The notes: generated by a model not told the origin, from the letters alone. A stretch of DNA of 64,000 bases from Hymenobacter sp. APR13 (GCF_000737515.1 NZ_CP006587.1:1054001-1118000), one strand, 5' to 3'. Numbered from the stretch's first letter, positions 17,787 through 30,089 are shown. A program made the numbers and translations.

Positions 17787-17949
17787 GTAGAGACGCGTAT
17801 TCGCGTCTCGGCGTTGAACGGCCCGGCACCACGCAACCCCAGCAGATTTAGCAAATCCGGCACACATACACGTGCCTTGCTTTTGAGTGACTACAAACGA
17901 TCCATATAAACAACTTCAGCAACGGCAAAACGCGAATACGCGTCTCTAC
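17787..17949. repeat. Family A palindromic repeat, copy 5 (divergent variant)
   Basis: Arms at 17787-17816 and 17920-17949 keep the gtagagacgc edge and the R2/R1 flanks (gcgttgaacgg; acttcagcaacgg). The core palindrome AATATTTT is replaced by GTATTC, giving GACGCGTATTCGCGTC. Both arms carry the change, so the hairpin is preserved. Confidence 0.85.
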
Positions 17950-18095
17950 AGGCATTACAGCCTGCTTCACCACACGTTATACTCAACTAAATTATTTAGC
18001 TATAAACCTCTGAAACATCACACATGTTCTACTAACAAAATTAGTATTTGCCAAAATCATTCGCTTACTTGGCATCATAATCAACTGCCACTGTT

Positions 18096-19445
18096 ATGAC
18101 TGATTTTGCGTATGCTTATGCCCGGCCGTCGGCGCTGGAAACGGGGCCTGAGGGCCAGGCCCTGCTGTTATCGGCCTTTGCAGAAAACGCTGCTGATGCG
18201 GCCGGTACGGCCTGCTTTTTCCGCGGCCGTTTGCGCGACTCCTGGCTGGCGGCGCGGGGCCTGAGCACCCTGGCCAAAGTGGTAGCCGCCCGCTTCGTGC
18301 CCCAGAGCGCCGTGCTGCGCGACCCTATTGTAACGGCCGGGGCCGGGCGGCTGCGGTTCGAGGCATTTTCCTCGTGCAACGGCGTGTACGCCCGCCTCGA
18401 TTTGGGGCCGGAGGCACTGGACGGCGAGTTTCTGTGCAGCGGCACCACCAACGTCGATTTCAACGAGCCCATGGTGAATGCCCTGGCCCGCATTTCGCGC
18501 ACTGAGCCGGTGCTGTTGTCGGTGGGCGAGCAGGAAGTGGTGCTGGAGCGGGCCGCCGGGCGCGTAACCGAGCGCAAAGTGGCGCTGCCGGAGCGCTGGA
18601 TTAAGGGCCTGACCACCGTGCAGGGCTACCTGGCCCAGATGGAGGAAAAGCTGCGCCTCACCCGCCTGCAGGCCGTGCAGCTAGTGCAGAGCCTGCCCGC
18701 CGGCACCGCCCGCACCGATTTTTTCCTAGTAATGCGCGGCCCGCGGCCCAGCTTTGCGGCAGTAGCCAGCCCCGGCGCGGTGCGGGTGGGCGGCGTGCAC
18801 CGGCTACGGCTGCTGGAAGGCCTGCTGCCGCTGTGCGAAGCCCTGCGCGTGTACACCGCGCCCAACGGGCAGGCCGCGGCCTTCGTGCTGGAGCTGGGCG
18901 GCGGGCAGCAGTTTGTACTGGCCTTGTCGGCTGATGCGTGGCGCGGGTTCTCGGGTGAAGGCAACCAACTGGAAGCCCTAGTGGACGAGCTGCCTGCCGA
19001 GTGGGTGGCCGGGGCCAACGCCCTGTTCCGGGGCAACGAAACCTTCAACCCCACCCTGTTTGCTCTGGAGCACGGCCTCGCCCCCAACACCGTGGACCGC
19101 CTCTGCGCCAGCCTCTCGGCCATGGGCCTGCTGGGCTTCGACCTGCTCGAAAATCAGTATTTCTACCGCCGCCTGCCCTTCAAAACCCAGCGCATCCTGA
19201 GCCTCAACCCGCGCCTGAAAAACGCCCGCGCCCTGCTCACGGCCGCCGACGATGTGCAGCTGGTCAGCATCGGCCCTGAGGGTCGCACCGAGGCCCGGGT
19301 ACGTGGCACCGGCGTGTGGTACACCGTGCTGGTGGGCGGCCCCGAGCCGGCCCGCTGCACCTGCCCCTGGTACAGTGGCCACCAGGGCCAGCGCGGCCCC
19401 TGCAAGCACGTACTCGCCGCGCAACTGCGCTTTGTGCAGAGCTAG
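18096..19445 (+). CDS. SWIM zinc-finger protein
   Basis: A 449-residue cytoplasmic protein ending in a SWIM zinc finger: CTCPWYSGHQGQRGPCKHV (about residues 421-439), with the CxC...CxH ligand pattern. The remainder is mixed alpha/beta with no membrane segment and is not a family I can name. SWIM domains bind DNA or proteins. In other bacteria such SWIM proteins are encoded with MoxR AAA+ ATPases and VWA proteins. Here the only partner is the large DUF6493-like protein 57 nt downstream, same strand. An AT-rich upstream region (17950-18095) may hold the promoter, but no clean box was found. Confidence 0.85.
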   Translation: MTDFAYAYARPSALETGPEGQALLLSAFAENAADAAGTACFFRGRLRDSWLAARGLSTLAKVVAARFVPQSAVLRDPIVTAGAGRLRFEAFSSCNGVYARLDLGPEALDGEFLCSGTTNVDFNEPMVNALARISRTEPVLLSVGEQEVVLERAAGRVTERKVALPERWIKGLTTVQGYLAQMEEKLRLTRLQAVQLVQSLPAGTARTDFFLVMRGPRPSFAAVASPGAVRVGGVHRLRLLEGLLPLCEALRVYTAPNGQAAAFVLELGGGQQFVLALSADAWRGFSGEGNQLEALVDELPAEWVAGANALFRGNETFNPTLFALEHGLAPNTVDRLCASLSAMGLLGFDLLENQYFYRRLPFKTQRILSLNPRLKNARALLTAADDVQLVSIGPEGRTEARVRGTGVWYTVLVGGPEPARCTCPWYSGHQGQRGPCKHVLAAQLRFVQS

Positions 19446-19502
19446 CGGCCATTGAGTTCCGCCTTTATCCATTTTCTACCCTTCGTTATTCTTTCCCCGG
19501 CT

Positions 19503-22500
19503 ATGACCACCATCGAAACTTTCGAGCACATTATTCGCCGCCAGAAGCCGGCGCAGCTGGTGCCTTTTCTGCTGCAACTGCCCAAAAATGAAGTGGTAGC
19601 GGTCCGGAAGAAAACCCGGCAGCTGCAGCGGGAGCTGGAGCAATTCCGCGACCTGGGCGGCGGCAGCTGGGGCCGAACCAGCACGCCGGAGCAGTTGCTG
19701 ATGCTCTTACTGGCCGGCCTGCGCACTTACTCCCGCAAGGAGGCCCTAAGTGCCAGCTTCCGCATCTGGGAGCTGCAGCCGAAGGACATGCCCCATTTCT
19801 GGGCCGTGCTGGAGCACACCCGCCCCGATTGGCTGGCCGACTTTTACGCCCTGCGTGCCGACCGCAACAGCTGGGACCGGCCGTCTTACGCGCTGCTGCG
19901 GGAGCTGGAAAACCGGCAGCTGCTAGCCCACCAGCCGCGCCTGTTTGCCCACGCGCTGCCGGGGCTGGTTTCTGAGCTGGGCACGGAGCTGAGCCGCCTC
20001 ACGCCGGTGCCCGCCAACGCTACCGCCGCCATGGCCGCCCGCCTGGCCGCCGACCCCGTGCTGCTGACCCGCGACCTGCCGCTGCTGTTCGACTACGACA
20101 CTTTCGCCGACGGGCAGCAGGGCCACGTGCAGCCGCCCATGACCCCGAGAGACCAGCTAAACGCGCTGGGCCACTACGCCTGGCAGCACTGGGAAACGCG
20201 GCACCCGCGCCAGATTGTAACCTGGCTGGACGTGCTGCTGGAGCTGGAGCGCACCGGCCACCTGCAGCGCGCCGACCTGCTCAGCCGCTGCCTGCTGGCA
20301 CTGCGCCGCGACTTCCGCCGTTCGCTCCTGACGTGGTTTAAATCCCTGTTTCTGGGCTTGCAGCCGACGCTGGCCGAGCGACTGGCCCGCCAGGCCGATT
20401 TGGTGGACCTGCTGGCCCACCCGCTGCCGTTGGTCGTCAACTTCGCGCTTGAGCAGCTCAAGGACCTGTGGGCGCATCCTGATTTCGCCTCGGCCCCACT
20501 GCTGCTCTACGCCGAAAGCCTGCTCACCCGCCACGATGTCAAAACCGGCATCCGGGCCCTGTTTGGCGGGCTGGAGAAGCTGCTGAAGCGCGAGCCCGGC
20601 GTGGCGCCCACGCTGGCGGCCCTGGCTTCCACGGCCCTCGCCCACGCCGATGCCGCCGTGCAGGAGCGCGCCGCCAAGCTCCTGAAAACCCTGCTCAGCG
20701 CCCCCAAGCCGCTACTAACGGCCGCCGAAGCGGCCGATACCATCGCCGGCCTCTGCCTCTACGCCGACCTGCTGGCCCCGGCTGCCCGCGCCCTGCTCCT
20801 GCCCTACCTGCCGCTGGAAGACGATGATCCGTCTTCCAGCGACGCTGTTTCCTACGTGCCGCAAACCGGCTTCGTGGCTGATATTTCTGCCGCCACGGCC
20901 ATAGCGCCGGTGCGCGACTGGCACGAGCTGCTGTTCCTGACCGGGCAGCTGGTGCAGCAGCGCCAGCCGGCGGAGGTGGAGCGCTGGCTGGACGGCCTGC
21001 TGCGCCTGCGCGGCCAGTTTCCGGCCGACTATGCCCGGCAGCTGCACCCGTATCTGGTGCAGGCGCTGCCCTGGGGGCTGCAGGGCAAGTCGGAGGAGGA
21101 GACGCGGGCGGCGCTGCTCACGTTTTCCTTCGGCAACCACAACGGGCAGCAGGAGCTGCTGCTGGCCCTGCTCATGAGCTGGTATTTGGGGTTTCCGCAC
21201 CTGAAAGTGCTGCAGGTGTCCTTGAGCTCCGCCCAGTATCACCACCCCGACCCGCTGCTGCGCGTGGAGCAGCAGCGCCTGGCCTCCGTGGAAGAAGCCC
21301 TGCGGGCCTTTGTCGCGCCGCTGCCGCTGCTCAGCACGCCCACCCACGCGCCGCACTGGGTGGCGCCCTCGGTGCTGGTGCAGAAGCTGCTGGACTATGA
21401 GGCCGCCGGCCAGGAGCCCAACTCCGCCGACTTGTGCCTGGCGCTGGCCCGCACTGCCCTATCTGCCCCCGACGATGCGGCCACGGCCCGCACCCTGCTG
21501 CCCCGCTTCCGCAACGCCGACCTGCGCCAGCTGCTGACGTCGTTTCTGGGGCCTCCCACTCTGGAAGTAGCGCTACCGGCTACCCTGCCGAAGCCGCCGC
21601 AACGCCGGTTTTCGGGCCGGCTGGCCCATCTGATTCCGTTTCTGCGCAACACGGCCGCCCCGGCCGCCAGCCCCGACTGCACCGCCACGCTGCCCTGGCT
21701 GTGGGCAGTAGCGGCCCGCACCCGCCAGCCCCACGCCCTGCTGCCGGCTCTGCAGCACTGCGCCACCTACCCCGGCGTGGATATGCCCTGGCACCCCACC
21801 TGGAAAATCCAGCAGAACTCGCACACCTACAAGCAGACCTGGAACAAAGAGAAGCCCGTAGTGACCGAATACTGGCAGGAGCTGGTGGTAGAGGTGCCGA
21901 CGCCGCAGCACAAGCTGCCTTCCGGCCTGCTGCTGTATTCGCTGCACGCCAGCGTGGCGGCCCGCAACAACTATTCGCTGTGGGCTATGGCCACGGACCT
22001 GCCGTTTCTGCTCACGCTGCTGCCCAACCACCCCGAGCCGCTGTACTGGCACCTGATCCGCATCGGCTGCCGCACCGCTGGCAAAGACACGTCGTCGCAG
22101 GATGCCCTGCGGGTGGTGCTGCACAGCCTGCTGCAGCCGGGGCCGGCCTTCACCGAAGCCGCCACGCTGCTGCTGGCGCTCAGCCTCACGCACGCCGCCC
22201 CCAACTGCCGGGCCGTGGCGCTGGAAGTGCTGCTGGCCGCCGTGGAATACGGCCGACTAGTGCCGGGGGCGCTGGGCACCGTTCTGGGCCAGCTGCTGAC
22301 TACTGGCTTCGCGCCCGTGCAGCGCCTCACCGATGCGCTGGCCCAGGCCCGTGCCATCAGCGCGCTGGTAGATGACGCGCTGCGCCAACTGCTGGATAGC
22401 CTGCTGCCACTGCTGCCGGCCGCGCCGCTACGCAACACCCGCAAGCTGATTGAAGCCTACGCCGACCTGCAGGGCCGCACCCGGCAGGCAGTACCGGAGG

Positions 22501-22577
22501 CCGTGCAGCAGAATTTGCGCGCCTGGAGCAGCTCGGCCACGCTGAAGAAAGCCACGGCCGGCCTGCTCAGCGCCTAA
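19503..22577 (+). CDS. DUF6493-like large repeat protein, partner of the SWIM protein
   Basis: A 1024-residue soluble protein rich in Leu, Ala and Arg with a regular helical pattern throughout, looking like HEAT/ARM-type solenoid repeats (for example LDGLLRLRGQFPADYARQL). I assign it to DUF6493 by memory of its organisation next to SWIM proteins. The ATG at 19503 (MTTIETFEHIIRRQKPAQLV) is preferred over a TTG 51 nt upstream. A central stretch (about residues 760-810) with HPTWKIQQNSHTYKQTWNKE is unlike the rest and may be a functional insert. No enzymatic motif is seen. Probably co-transcribed with the SWIM gene. Confidence 0.75.
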   Translation: MTTIETFEHIIRRQKPAQLVPFLLQLPKNEVVAVRKKTRQLQRELEQFRDLGGGSWGRTSTPEQLLMLLLAGLRTYSRKEALSASFRIWELQPKDMPHFWAVLEHTRPDWLADFYALRADRNSWDRPSYALLRELENRQLLAHQPRLFAHALPGLVSELGTELSRLTPVPANATAAMAARLAADPVLLTRDLPLLFDYDTFADGQQGHVQPPMTPRDQLNALGHYAWQHWETRHPRQIVTWLDVLLELERTGHLQRADLLSRCLLALRRDFRRSLLTWFKSLFLGLQPTLAERLARQADLVDLLAHPLPLVVNFALEQLKDLWAHPDFASAPLLLYAESLLTRHDVKTGIRALFGGLEKLLKREPGVAPTLAALASTALAHADAAVQERAAKLLKTLLSAPKPLLTAAEAADTIAGLCLYADLLAPAARALLLPYLPLEDDDPSSSDAVSYVPQTGFVADISAATAIAPVRDWHELLFLTGQLVQQRQPAEVERWLDGLLRLRGQFPADYARQLHPYLVQALPWGLQGKSEEETRAALLTFSFGNHNGQQELLLALLMSWYLGFPHLKVLQVSLSSAQYHHPDPLLRVEQQRLASVEEALRAFVAPLPLLSTPTHAPHWVAPSVLVQKLLDYEAAGQEPNSADLCLALARTALSAPDDAATARTLLPRFRNADLRQLLTSFLGPPTLEVALPATLPKPPQRRFSGRLAHLIPFLRNTAAPAASPDCTATLPWLWAVAARTRQPHALLPALQHCATYPGVDMPWHPTWKIQQNSHTYKQTWNKEKPVVTEYWQELVVEVPTPQHKLPSGLLLYSLHASVAARNNYSLWAMATDLPFLLTLLPNHPEPLYWHLIRIGCRTAGKDTSSQDALRVVLHSLLQPGPAFTEAATLLLALSLTHAAPNCRAVALEVLLAAVEYGRLVPGALGTVLGQLLTTGFAPVQRLTDALAQARAISALVDDALRQLLDSLLPLLPAAPLRNTRKLIEAYADLQGRTRQAVPEAVQQNLRAWSSSATLKKATAGLLSA

Positions 22578-22634
22578 CTTACGCTGCCGCCGCGCGTATC
22601 TGCCTTCGTCTGGTTTCACCTGCTTTTTGGCTGT

Positions 22635-23555
22635 ATGAAAGCCCTCTGGTTCACCGTTGTTATGGGATGCCTGCCCCTGCTGCTGCACGCGCAAGGCGCG
22701 CCGTTTTCCATCTACTCCAGCACCATCCCGAACTCCAAGCCCAGCAGCCTGCAGGAAAAGACCATCACGCTCGAAAACGGCGGCATTCGGGTGTCCGATG
22801 TGGTGCAGCCGACGCTGCAGGTGTTTCGGCCGGCCCAGGGCAAAGCCAACGGCACGGCCGTTATCATCTGCCCCGGCGGCGGCTACGTGCGGCTTTCCAT
22901 GGACAACGAGGGCTCCGACGTGGCCAAGCGGCTCACCGAAATGGGCATCACGGCTTTCGTGCTCAAATACCGCCTTCCCAACGACCAGCTCCAGCCCGAC
23001 AAAACCACCGCGCCGCTGCAGGATGCCCAGCAGGCCATCCGGCTGGTGCGCCAGCGCGCCGCCGACTACGGCCTCAACCCGGCCCGGATTGGGCTGATGG
23101 GCTTCTCGGCGGGCGGGCACCTGGCTTCCACGGCCGGCACGCACTTCGCGCAGCCCGTGGGCACCACCACCGACGCCACCTCCGTCCGGCCCGATTTCCT
23201 GGTGCTGCTCTACCCCGTCATCAGCTTCACGGGTAGCCTAGCTCATGCCGGCTCGCGCCGCAGCCTGCTCGGCCCCGCCCCCACCCCCGACCAGCTCCGG
23301 CTCTACTCCAACGAGCAGCATGTAACGCCCCAGACGCCGCCCACCTTCCTGGTGCACGCCCAAGACGACCAGACAGTGCCCGTGCTCAACAGCGTGAGGT
23401 TTTACGAAGCCTGTGTGCGCCACAGCGTGCCCGCCGAAATGCACCTCTACCCCAAAGGCGGCCACGGCTTTGGGTTGAACAATAAAACCACCAAAGACAG
23501 CTGGCCCGAACGGCTCCAGAACTGGCTCGACGCTAACGGCTGGCTCGCGCCGTAG
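22635..23555 (+). CDS. secreted alpha/beta hydrolase (acetyl esterase/xylanase-like)
   Basis: A 306-residue exported hydrolase of the BD-FAE/acetylxylan-esterase-like group. Signal peptide about 1-21 (MGCLPLLLHAQG). The oxyanion-hole stretch is CPGGGYVRLS. The catalytic serine is S158 in GFSAGGHLA, the acid probably D244 or D245 in QDDQTVPV, and the histidine H277 in GGHGFG. Likely substrates are esters on plant polysaccharides, by family analogy only. It converges with the next small gene with no gap between the two stop codons. Confidence 0.87.
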   Translation: MKALWFTVVMGCLPLLLHAQGAPFSIYSSTIPNSKPSSLQEKTITLENGGIRVSDVVQPTLQVFRPAQGKANGTAVIICPGGGYVRLSMDNEGSDVAKRLTEMGITAFVLKYRLPNDQLQPDKTTAPLQDAQQAIRLVRQRAADYGLNPARIGLMGFSAGGHLASTAGTHFAQPVGTTTDATSVRPDFLVLLYPVISFTGSLAHAGSRRSLLGPAPTPDQLRLYSNEQHVTPQTPPTFLVHAQDDQTVPVLNSVRFYEACVRHSVPAEMHLYPKGGHGFGLNNKTTKDSWPERLQNWLDANGWLAP

Positions 23556-23855
23556 CTACCAGTCTGCCGGTTCTGCCTCGCCGGTCCACCATACTTCCGT
23601 GCCAGCGGGCACGGGCTGGGCGTCGGGCTCGGTCAGGAGCAGGGTGCGGGTTTCGAGCGTGTCGGAGCCGGCTATTTCTTCTACGCTGGCAATGGTGGCC
23701 GTCTGCCGGCCATCGGGGTGGCGTAGCTGCAGGCGCAGGTGGGTGTACAGGGCTAGCCCGGCCAGGGCAGATGGGGCGGTTTCCGGTAAAAGTAATATCC
23801 CGAGTCCGGGCAGCGAAAAACTTTTTGCCACCCGGAAAAGTAATTTTTCTTGCAT
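23556..23855 (-). CDS. small EF-Tu domain-2-like beta-barrel protein, function unknown
   Basis: A 99-residue soluble protein. The pattern FRVAKSFSLPGLGILLLPE ... TIASVEEI ... PAGTEVWW resembles the second (beta-barrel) domain of translational GTPases, without any GTPase domain; this is my inference from pattern only. The stop codon abuts the stop of the hydrolase on the other strand (TAGCTA at 23553-23558). The sequence is coherent and coding-like, so I consider the gene real. Confidence 0.6.
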   Translation of the reverse strand: MQEKLLFRVAKSFSLPGLGILLLPETAPSALAGLALYTHLRLQLRHPDGRQTATIASVEEIAGSDTLETRTLLLTEPDAQPVPAGTEVWWTGEAEPADW

Positions 23856-24051
23856 AGCGGTTCATACGCGTAAATACGCCTTCCCGCCGATTGAAGCGCC
23901 ATTTTGGGGCTCTGACCGACGCTACGGGGGCGTTGGCGGGCAGCCACGGGGTAGGCCAACCCCGGGCGGGTTCCGTTCGTATTGGCATGGTGCTTGTAAT
24001 TCTTTCCCCGAAACCGGGTCACGAGCCCTTCAACCATTAACCCTCGTAGTC

Positions 24052-24576
24052 ATGAAAAAGGCAAGTTTGCTTCTCGCATTTGTGATGTTCTTCACCACCA
24101 TCCTCAGCGGCTTCGCTCAGGACCGCAAGATCAGCTCCAGCGCTAAAGGCGGTATCATTGGTGGCCTGGGCGGCGCGGCTGCCGGGGCGCTCATCAACAA
24201 GAAAAACCGGGTAGTAGGTGGTGCCGTAGGGGGTGCCGCCGGGGGCGCCATCGGCTACACCATCGGCCGCAACGCCGACAACAAGCGCCGCGCCGAAGCG
24301 GCCCGCGTAGCCGCCGCCCGCCGCGCCGAAGCCAACCGTGCCGCTGCTTACCGTGCCGGCATTGCCAAAGGCAACGCTACGGCCCGCGCCAACAACAACA
24401 ACGCCATGGCCGCTACGGCTGCCGCCGCCGCTGCTCCTTCCATGATGAACAGCCTGGCTCCCGCCGCTTCCAGCCCATCGGCCTTTGCCATGAGCACCGG
24501 CTACCTGCCCAACGAGTCGTACGGCAACCGCAACGCTGCTTACCCTTCGTCGGAAGTGCGCCGGAAGAGCTGGTAG
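24052..24576 (+). CDS. secreted glycine-zipper protein
   Basis: A 174-residue exported protein. Signal peptide about 1-23 (MKKASLLLAFVMFF, cleavage after GFAQ). Two glycine-zipper hairpins follow (GGIIGGLGGAAAGALI and GGAVGGAAGGAIGYTIG), as in YMGG/Rick_17kDa-type proteins that insert in or associate with membranes. An Arg/Ala-rich helix (about 85-120) and an Ala/Ser-rich tail complete it. Function unknown; such proteins are usually linked to outer-membrane integrity. A terminator follows at 24598. Confidence 0.78.
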   Translation: MKKASLLLAFVMFFTTILSGFAQDRKISSSAKGGIIGGLGGAAAGALINKKNRVVGGAVGGAAGGAIGYTIGRNADNKRRAEAARVAAARRAEANRAAAYRAGIAKGNATARANNNNAMAATAAAAAAPSMMNSLAPAASSPSAFAMSTGYLPNESYGNRNAAYPSSEVRRKSW

Positions 24577-24597
24577 ATTTCCAGCCTTGTGCTACCG

Positions 24598-24625
24598 AAA
24601 ACCCAGGTCTTCGGGCCTGGGTTTT
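24598..24625. terminator. intrinsic terminator after the glycine-zipper gene
   Basis: Ten-bp perfect stem AAAACCCAGG/CCTGGGTTTT around an 8-nt loop, 22 nt after the stop codon. Confidence 0.8.
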
Positions 24626-24701
24626 CTGTTAGGCCGCCGCTTAGCTTTCGGTTTTCTTCTTGTTCTGCTCTCTCCCTTTTCTCCAACCAAAACCTGTTCT
24701 C

Positions 24702-25166
24702 ATGAAACCCTTTCTCGGTCTCCTGCTCGGGGGCGCTCTGCTGGCCTCCTGCTCTAAACCCGCTCCTGAAGCTGCTGCCGTCGACGTAAAAACGCTCAAC
24801 CAGCAGTTCGTAGGAGCCTGGAACGCCAAAAACACCCTGCAGATCGACTCGCTGCTGGCCGATGACGTGCAGTACGCCCAAGGCGCCACGCGCTTCAACG
24901 GCAAGTCGGAAGTGGCCGACAAGTGGGTGCGCGCCACCATGGGCACCATCGCCGACCTGAAGCTCTACGGCACCTCCACCGGCTCCGACGCCACCATGGC
25001 CTACGAGGCCGGCACGTTCTCCACGGAAGTGCTGCCCGAAGCCCCCGGCCAGCCCCGCGGCGAAGGAGAAGGCAATTTCATCCTGCTTTGGAAAAAGAAC
25101 GCCAAAAACGCCTGGAAGCTCAGCTACGTGCAGCTTGAAGGCCTGCCCGTGAAAGTGGCCAACTAG
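24702..25166 (+). CDS. NTF2/SnoaL-like lipoprotein
   Basis: A 154-residue lipoprotein. Signal LLGGALLASCSKP gives a lipid-anchored cysteine at about residue 17. The mature part has the NTF2-like/DUF4440 pattern: LNQQFVGAWNAKNTLQIDSL, VQYAQGATRFNGKSEV, AYEAGTFSTEV and a final WKLSYVQLEG strand. Such domains bind small molecules or act as unspecific isomerase-like folds; no catalytic residues can be assigned. Transcribed alone, bounded by terminators at 24598 and 25183. TAGCTTTCG at about 24641-24649 is a weak -7 candidate. Confidence 0.8.
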   Translation: MKPFLGLLLGGALLASCSKPAPEAAAVDVKTLNQQFVGAWNAKNTLQIDSLLADDVQYAQGATRFNGKSEVADKWVRATMGTIADLKLYGTSTGSDATMAYEAGTFSTEVLPEAPGQPRGEGEGNFILLWKKNAKNAWKLSYVQLEGLPVKVAN

Positions 25167-25182
25167 CCTGCCTCATTTCTTT

Positions 25183-25220
25183 CAAAAGCCCGCTATGCTT
25201 CAGTGCATAGCGGGCTTTTG
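25183..25220. terminator. intrinsic terminator
   Basis: Perfect 16-bp stem (CAAAAGCCCGCTATGC and complement) with a 6-nt loop, 16 nt after the NTF2-like stop. Confidence 0.88.
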
Positions 25221-25335
25221 CGTTTAGGGCTGTCAAGGTCTTTGTTTTTGGCACACCTAAAAAGCAATGTTTTATATAAACAATATTATATTTACCTTAT
25301 ACTTACCCGGCATTCCACCTTTCTCTTTCCTCTCT

Positions 25336-27378
<2,043 letters not shown>

Positions 27379-27393
27379 ATGGGGATATTATAA

Positions 27394-27426
27394 AAAAGGC
27401 TCCTGCCGTAATGGCAGGAGCCTTTT
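27394..27426. terminator. intrinsic terminator after the S9 peptidase
   Basis: Fourteen-bp stem AAAAGGCTCCTGCC/GGCAGGAGCCTTTT with a 5-nt loop. Confidence 0.88.
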
Positions 27427-27451
27427 CTGTGCGCTTGGTAGTGGAGAGAGA

Positions 27452-27555
27452 AACGGTCATGCTGAGCGCAGCCGAAGCATCTCTACCGCTGGCTAATCAG
27501 CTAGTACTGCAACGAAGCAGTAGAGATGCTTCGGCTGCGCCCAGCATGACGTTCT
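27452..27555. repeat. Family B palindromic repeat, copy 2
   Basis: Arms aacggtcatgctgagcgcag... and its inverted counterpart ending gcatgacgttct, about 36 bp with few mismatches. It lies between the converging S9 peptidase and DUF779 genes. Confidence 0.9.
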
Positions 27556-27561
27556 AGGTCG

Positions 27562-27972
27562 CTACGCCTGCTGGCTTTCCAGGTATTCTTCGCCTTGCAG
27601 CACCGGCGACATATTCTTCGACTCTTCTTCGGTGAACAGCCGGGACCGAATCAGGAACCGGACGCCGAGCGGAATCTCCAGCGAGAAGCTGGCCCCGCGA
27701 CCTTTTGTGACATCTACGGTGAGTTGGGTGTGCTGCCAGTACTCAAACTGGCTGGTGCTCATGAAAAAGTCGCAGCCGTGGATTTGGCCCAGCCACACGT
27801 CGTTGCCGCCGATGCGGAACTCGCCCTTGGCAAAGCACATCGGCGACGAGCCGTCGCAGCAGCCGCCGCTCTGGTGGAACATCAGCGGGCCGTGCTCGTC
27901 GCGCAGCAAATCGATGGTGGCTTCGGCAGCGGGCGTCACGAGGACGCGGGGAGTTTGGGTCTGGGACGACAT
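27562..27972 (-). CDS. DUF779 family protein
   Basis: A 136-residue soluble protein matching DUF779. Diagnostic features are the cysteine-rich turn SGGCCDGSSPMCF (about 35-47) and the segment IHGCDFFMSTSQFEYWQHTQ. DUF779 genes commonly accompany acetaldehyde or aldehyde dehydrogenases, and here an aldehyde dehydrogenase lies upstream on the same strand with one small exported protein between them. The cysteine cluster may bind metal; the biochemical role is not known. Confidence 0.87.
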   Translation of the reverse strand: MSSQTQTPRVLVTPAAEATIDLLRDEHGPLMFHQSGGCCDGSSPMCFAKGEFRIGGNDVWLGQIHGCDFFMSTSQFEYWQHTQLTVDVTKGRGASFSLEIPLGVRFLIRSRLFTEEESKNMSPVLQGEEYLESQQA

Positions 27973-28024
27973 AGAGCAAACAGAATCGGCCGCGCAAAGC
28001 GGCTGGGGAGAAGAAAAAAACCGT

Positions 28025-28384
28025 CTACTTCAACGGCTTAGGGTGCGCGCCTTTTTTGGGCGCGTACGTGTACACGGTGCCGGTGCGCAAATCCTGGGCC
28101 CGCAACCGGCCTTTTTTCAGGTCGGCCATGTTGTAACGCACGTTGCGGAGCGGATCGTAGTAGATAACCCACTGGCCGCTGCTGTCCTTCACGCCACCGC
28201 GGGCATCGATATTGGGCATGGGCACCGGCTGCGGCTGATCAGATTCAACCACTTCATCCTGGTACAAGCCTTCAGTTTTCAACAGAGTCCAGTCCGGGTT
28301 TTTCTGGCCCGGCAACGGCAGTTTCTGGGCTGAGGCCGCCGTGGCCGCTACCAGCGGCAGCAATGCAAGCAAGGAAACTTTCAT
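28025..28384 (-). CDS. small exported protein, function unknown
   Basis: A 119-residue protein with a clear signal peptide (MKVSLLALLPLVAATAASAQ). The mature part is hydrophilic with a basic end (APKKGAHPKPLK) and a KDSSGQWVIYYDPLRN strand pair. No family recognised. The ATG at 28384 is preferred; ATGs further upstream add residues ahead of the signal peptide. It is in line with the aldehyde dehydrogenase and DUF779 genes and may be co-transcribed. Confidence 0.62.
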   Translation of the reverse strand: MKVSLLALLPLVAATAASAQKLPLPGQKNPDWTLLKTEGLYQDEVVESDQPQPVPMPNIDARGGVKDSSGQWVIYYDPLRNVRYNMADLKKGRLRAQDLRTGTVYTYAPKKGAHPKPLK

Positions 28385-28559
28385 AAGCAGCATAAGGAGT
28401 AGTGCGTTATAGTCCTGAGGGTTATCCACAAGACGCAAACGCACCGCCGAGCGTTGCAGGCGCCTCCCACACAAGCGAATGGTGAGCTGCTGTTCCACCG
28501 GCCTTGGTCAGGCTTACCGAACAGCAACTCACCATTTCACTTACCCAAGATGCGGCGGC

Positions 28560-30089
<1,530 letters not shown>

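Larger units (their letters stand above)
17560..18095. other. 536-bp intergenic region holding two repeats and a terminator
   Basis: After the pump stop come a family C inverted repeat (17568-17699), a strong terminator (17741-17776), a variant family A repeat (17787-17949) and an AT-rich stretch to the next start. Short ORFs here overlap the repeats and show no protein-like composition. Confidence 0.7.

Noticed and set aside
612..17949. Family A repeats considered as a CRISPR array or tRNA-like structures
   Set aside because: Copies are kilobases apart, palindromic and with no regular spacers or Cas genes; they do not fold as cloverleafs.
17624..18099. Short ORFs (75 and 70 residues) in the gap after the pump gene
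   Set aside because: They overlap the family C and family A repeats and their composition is not protein-like.
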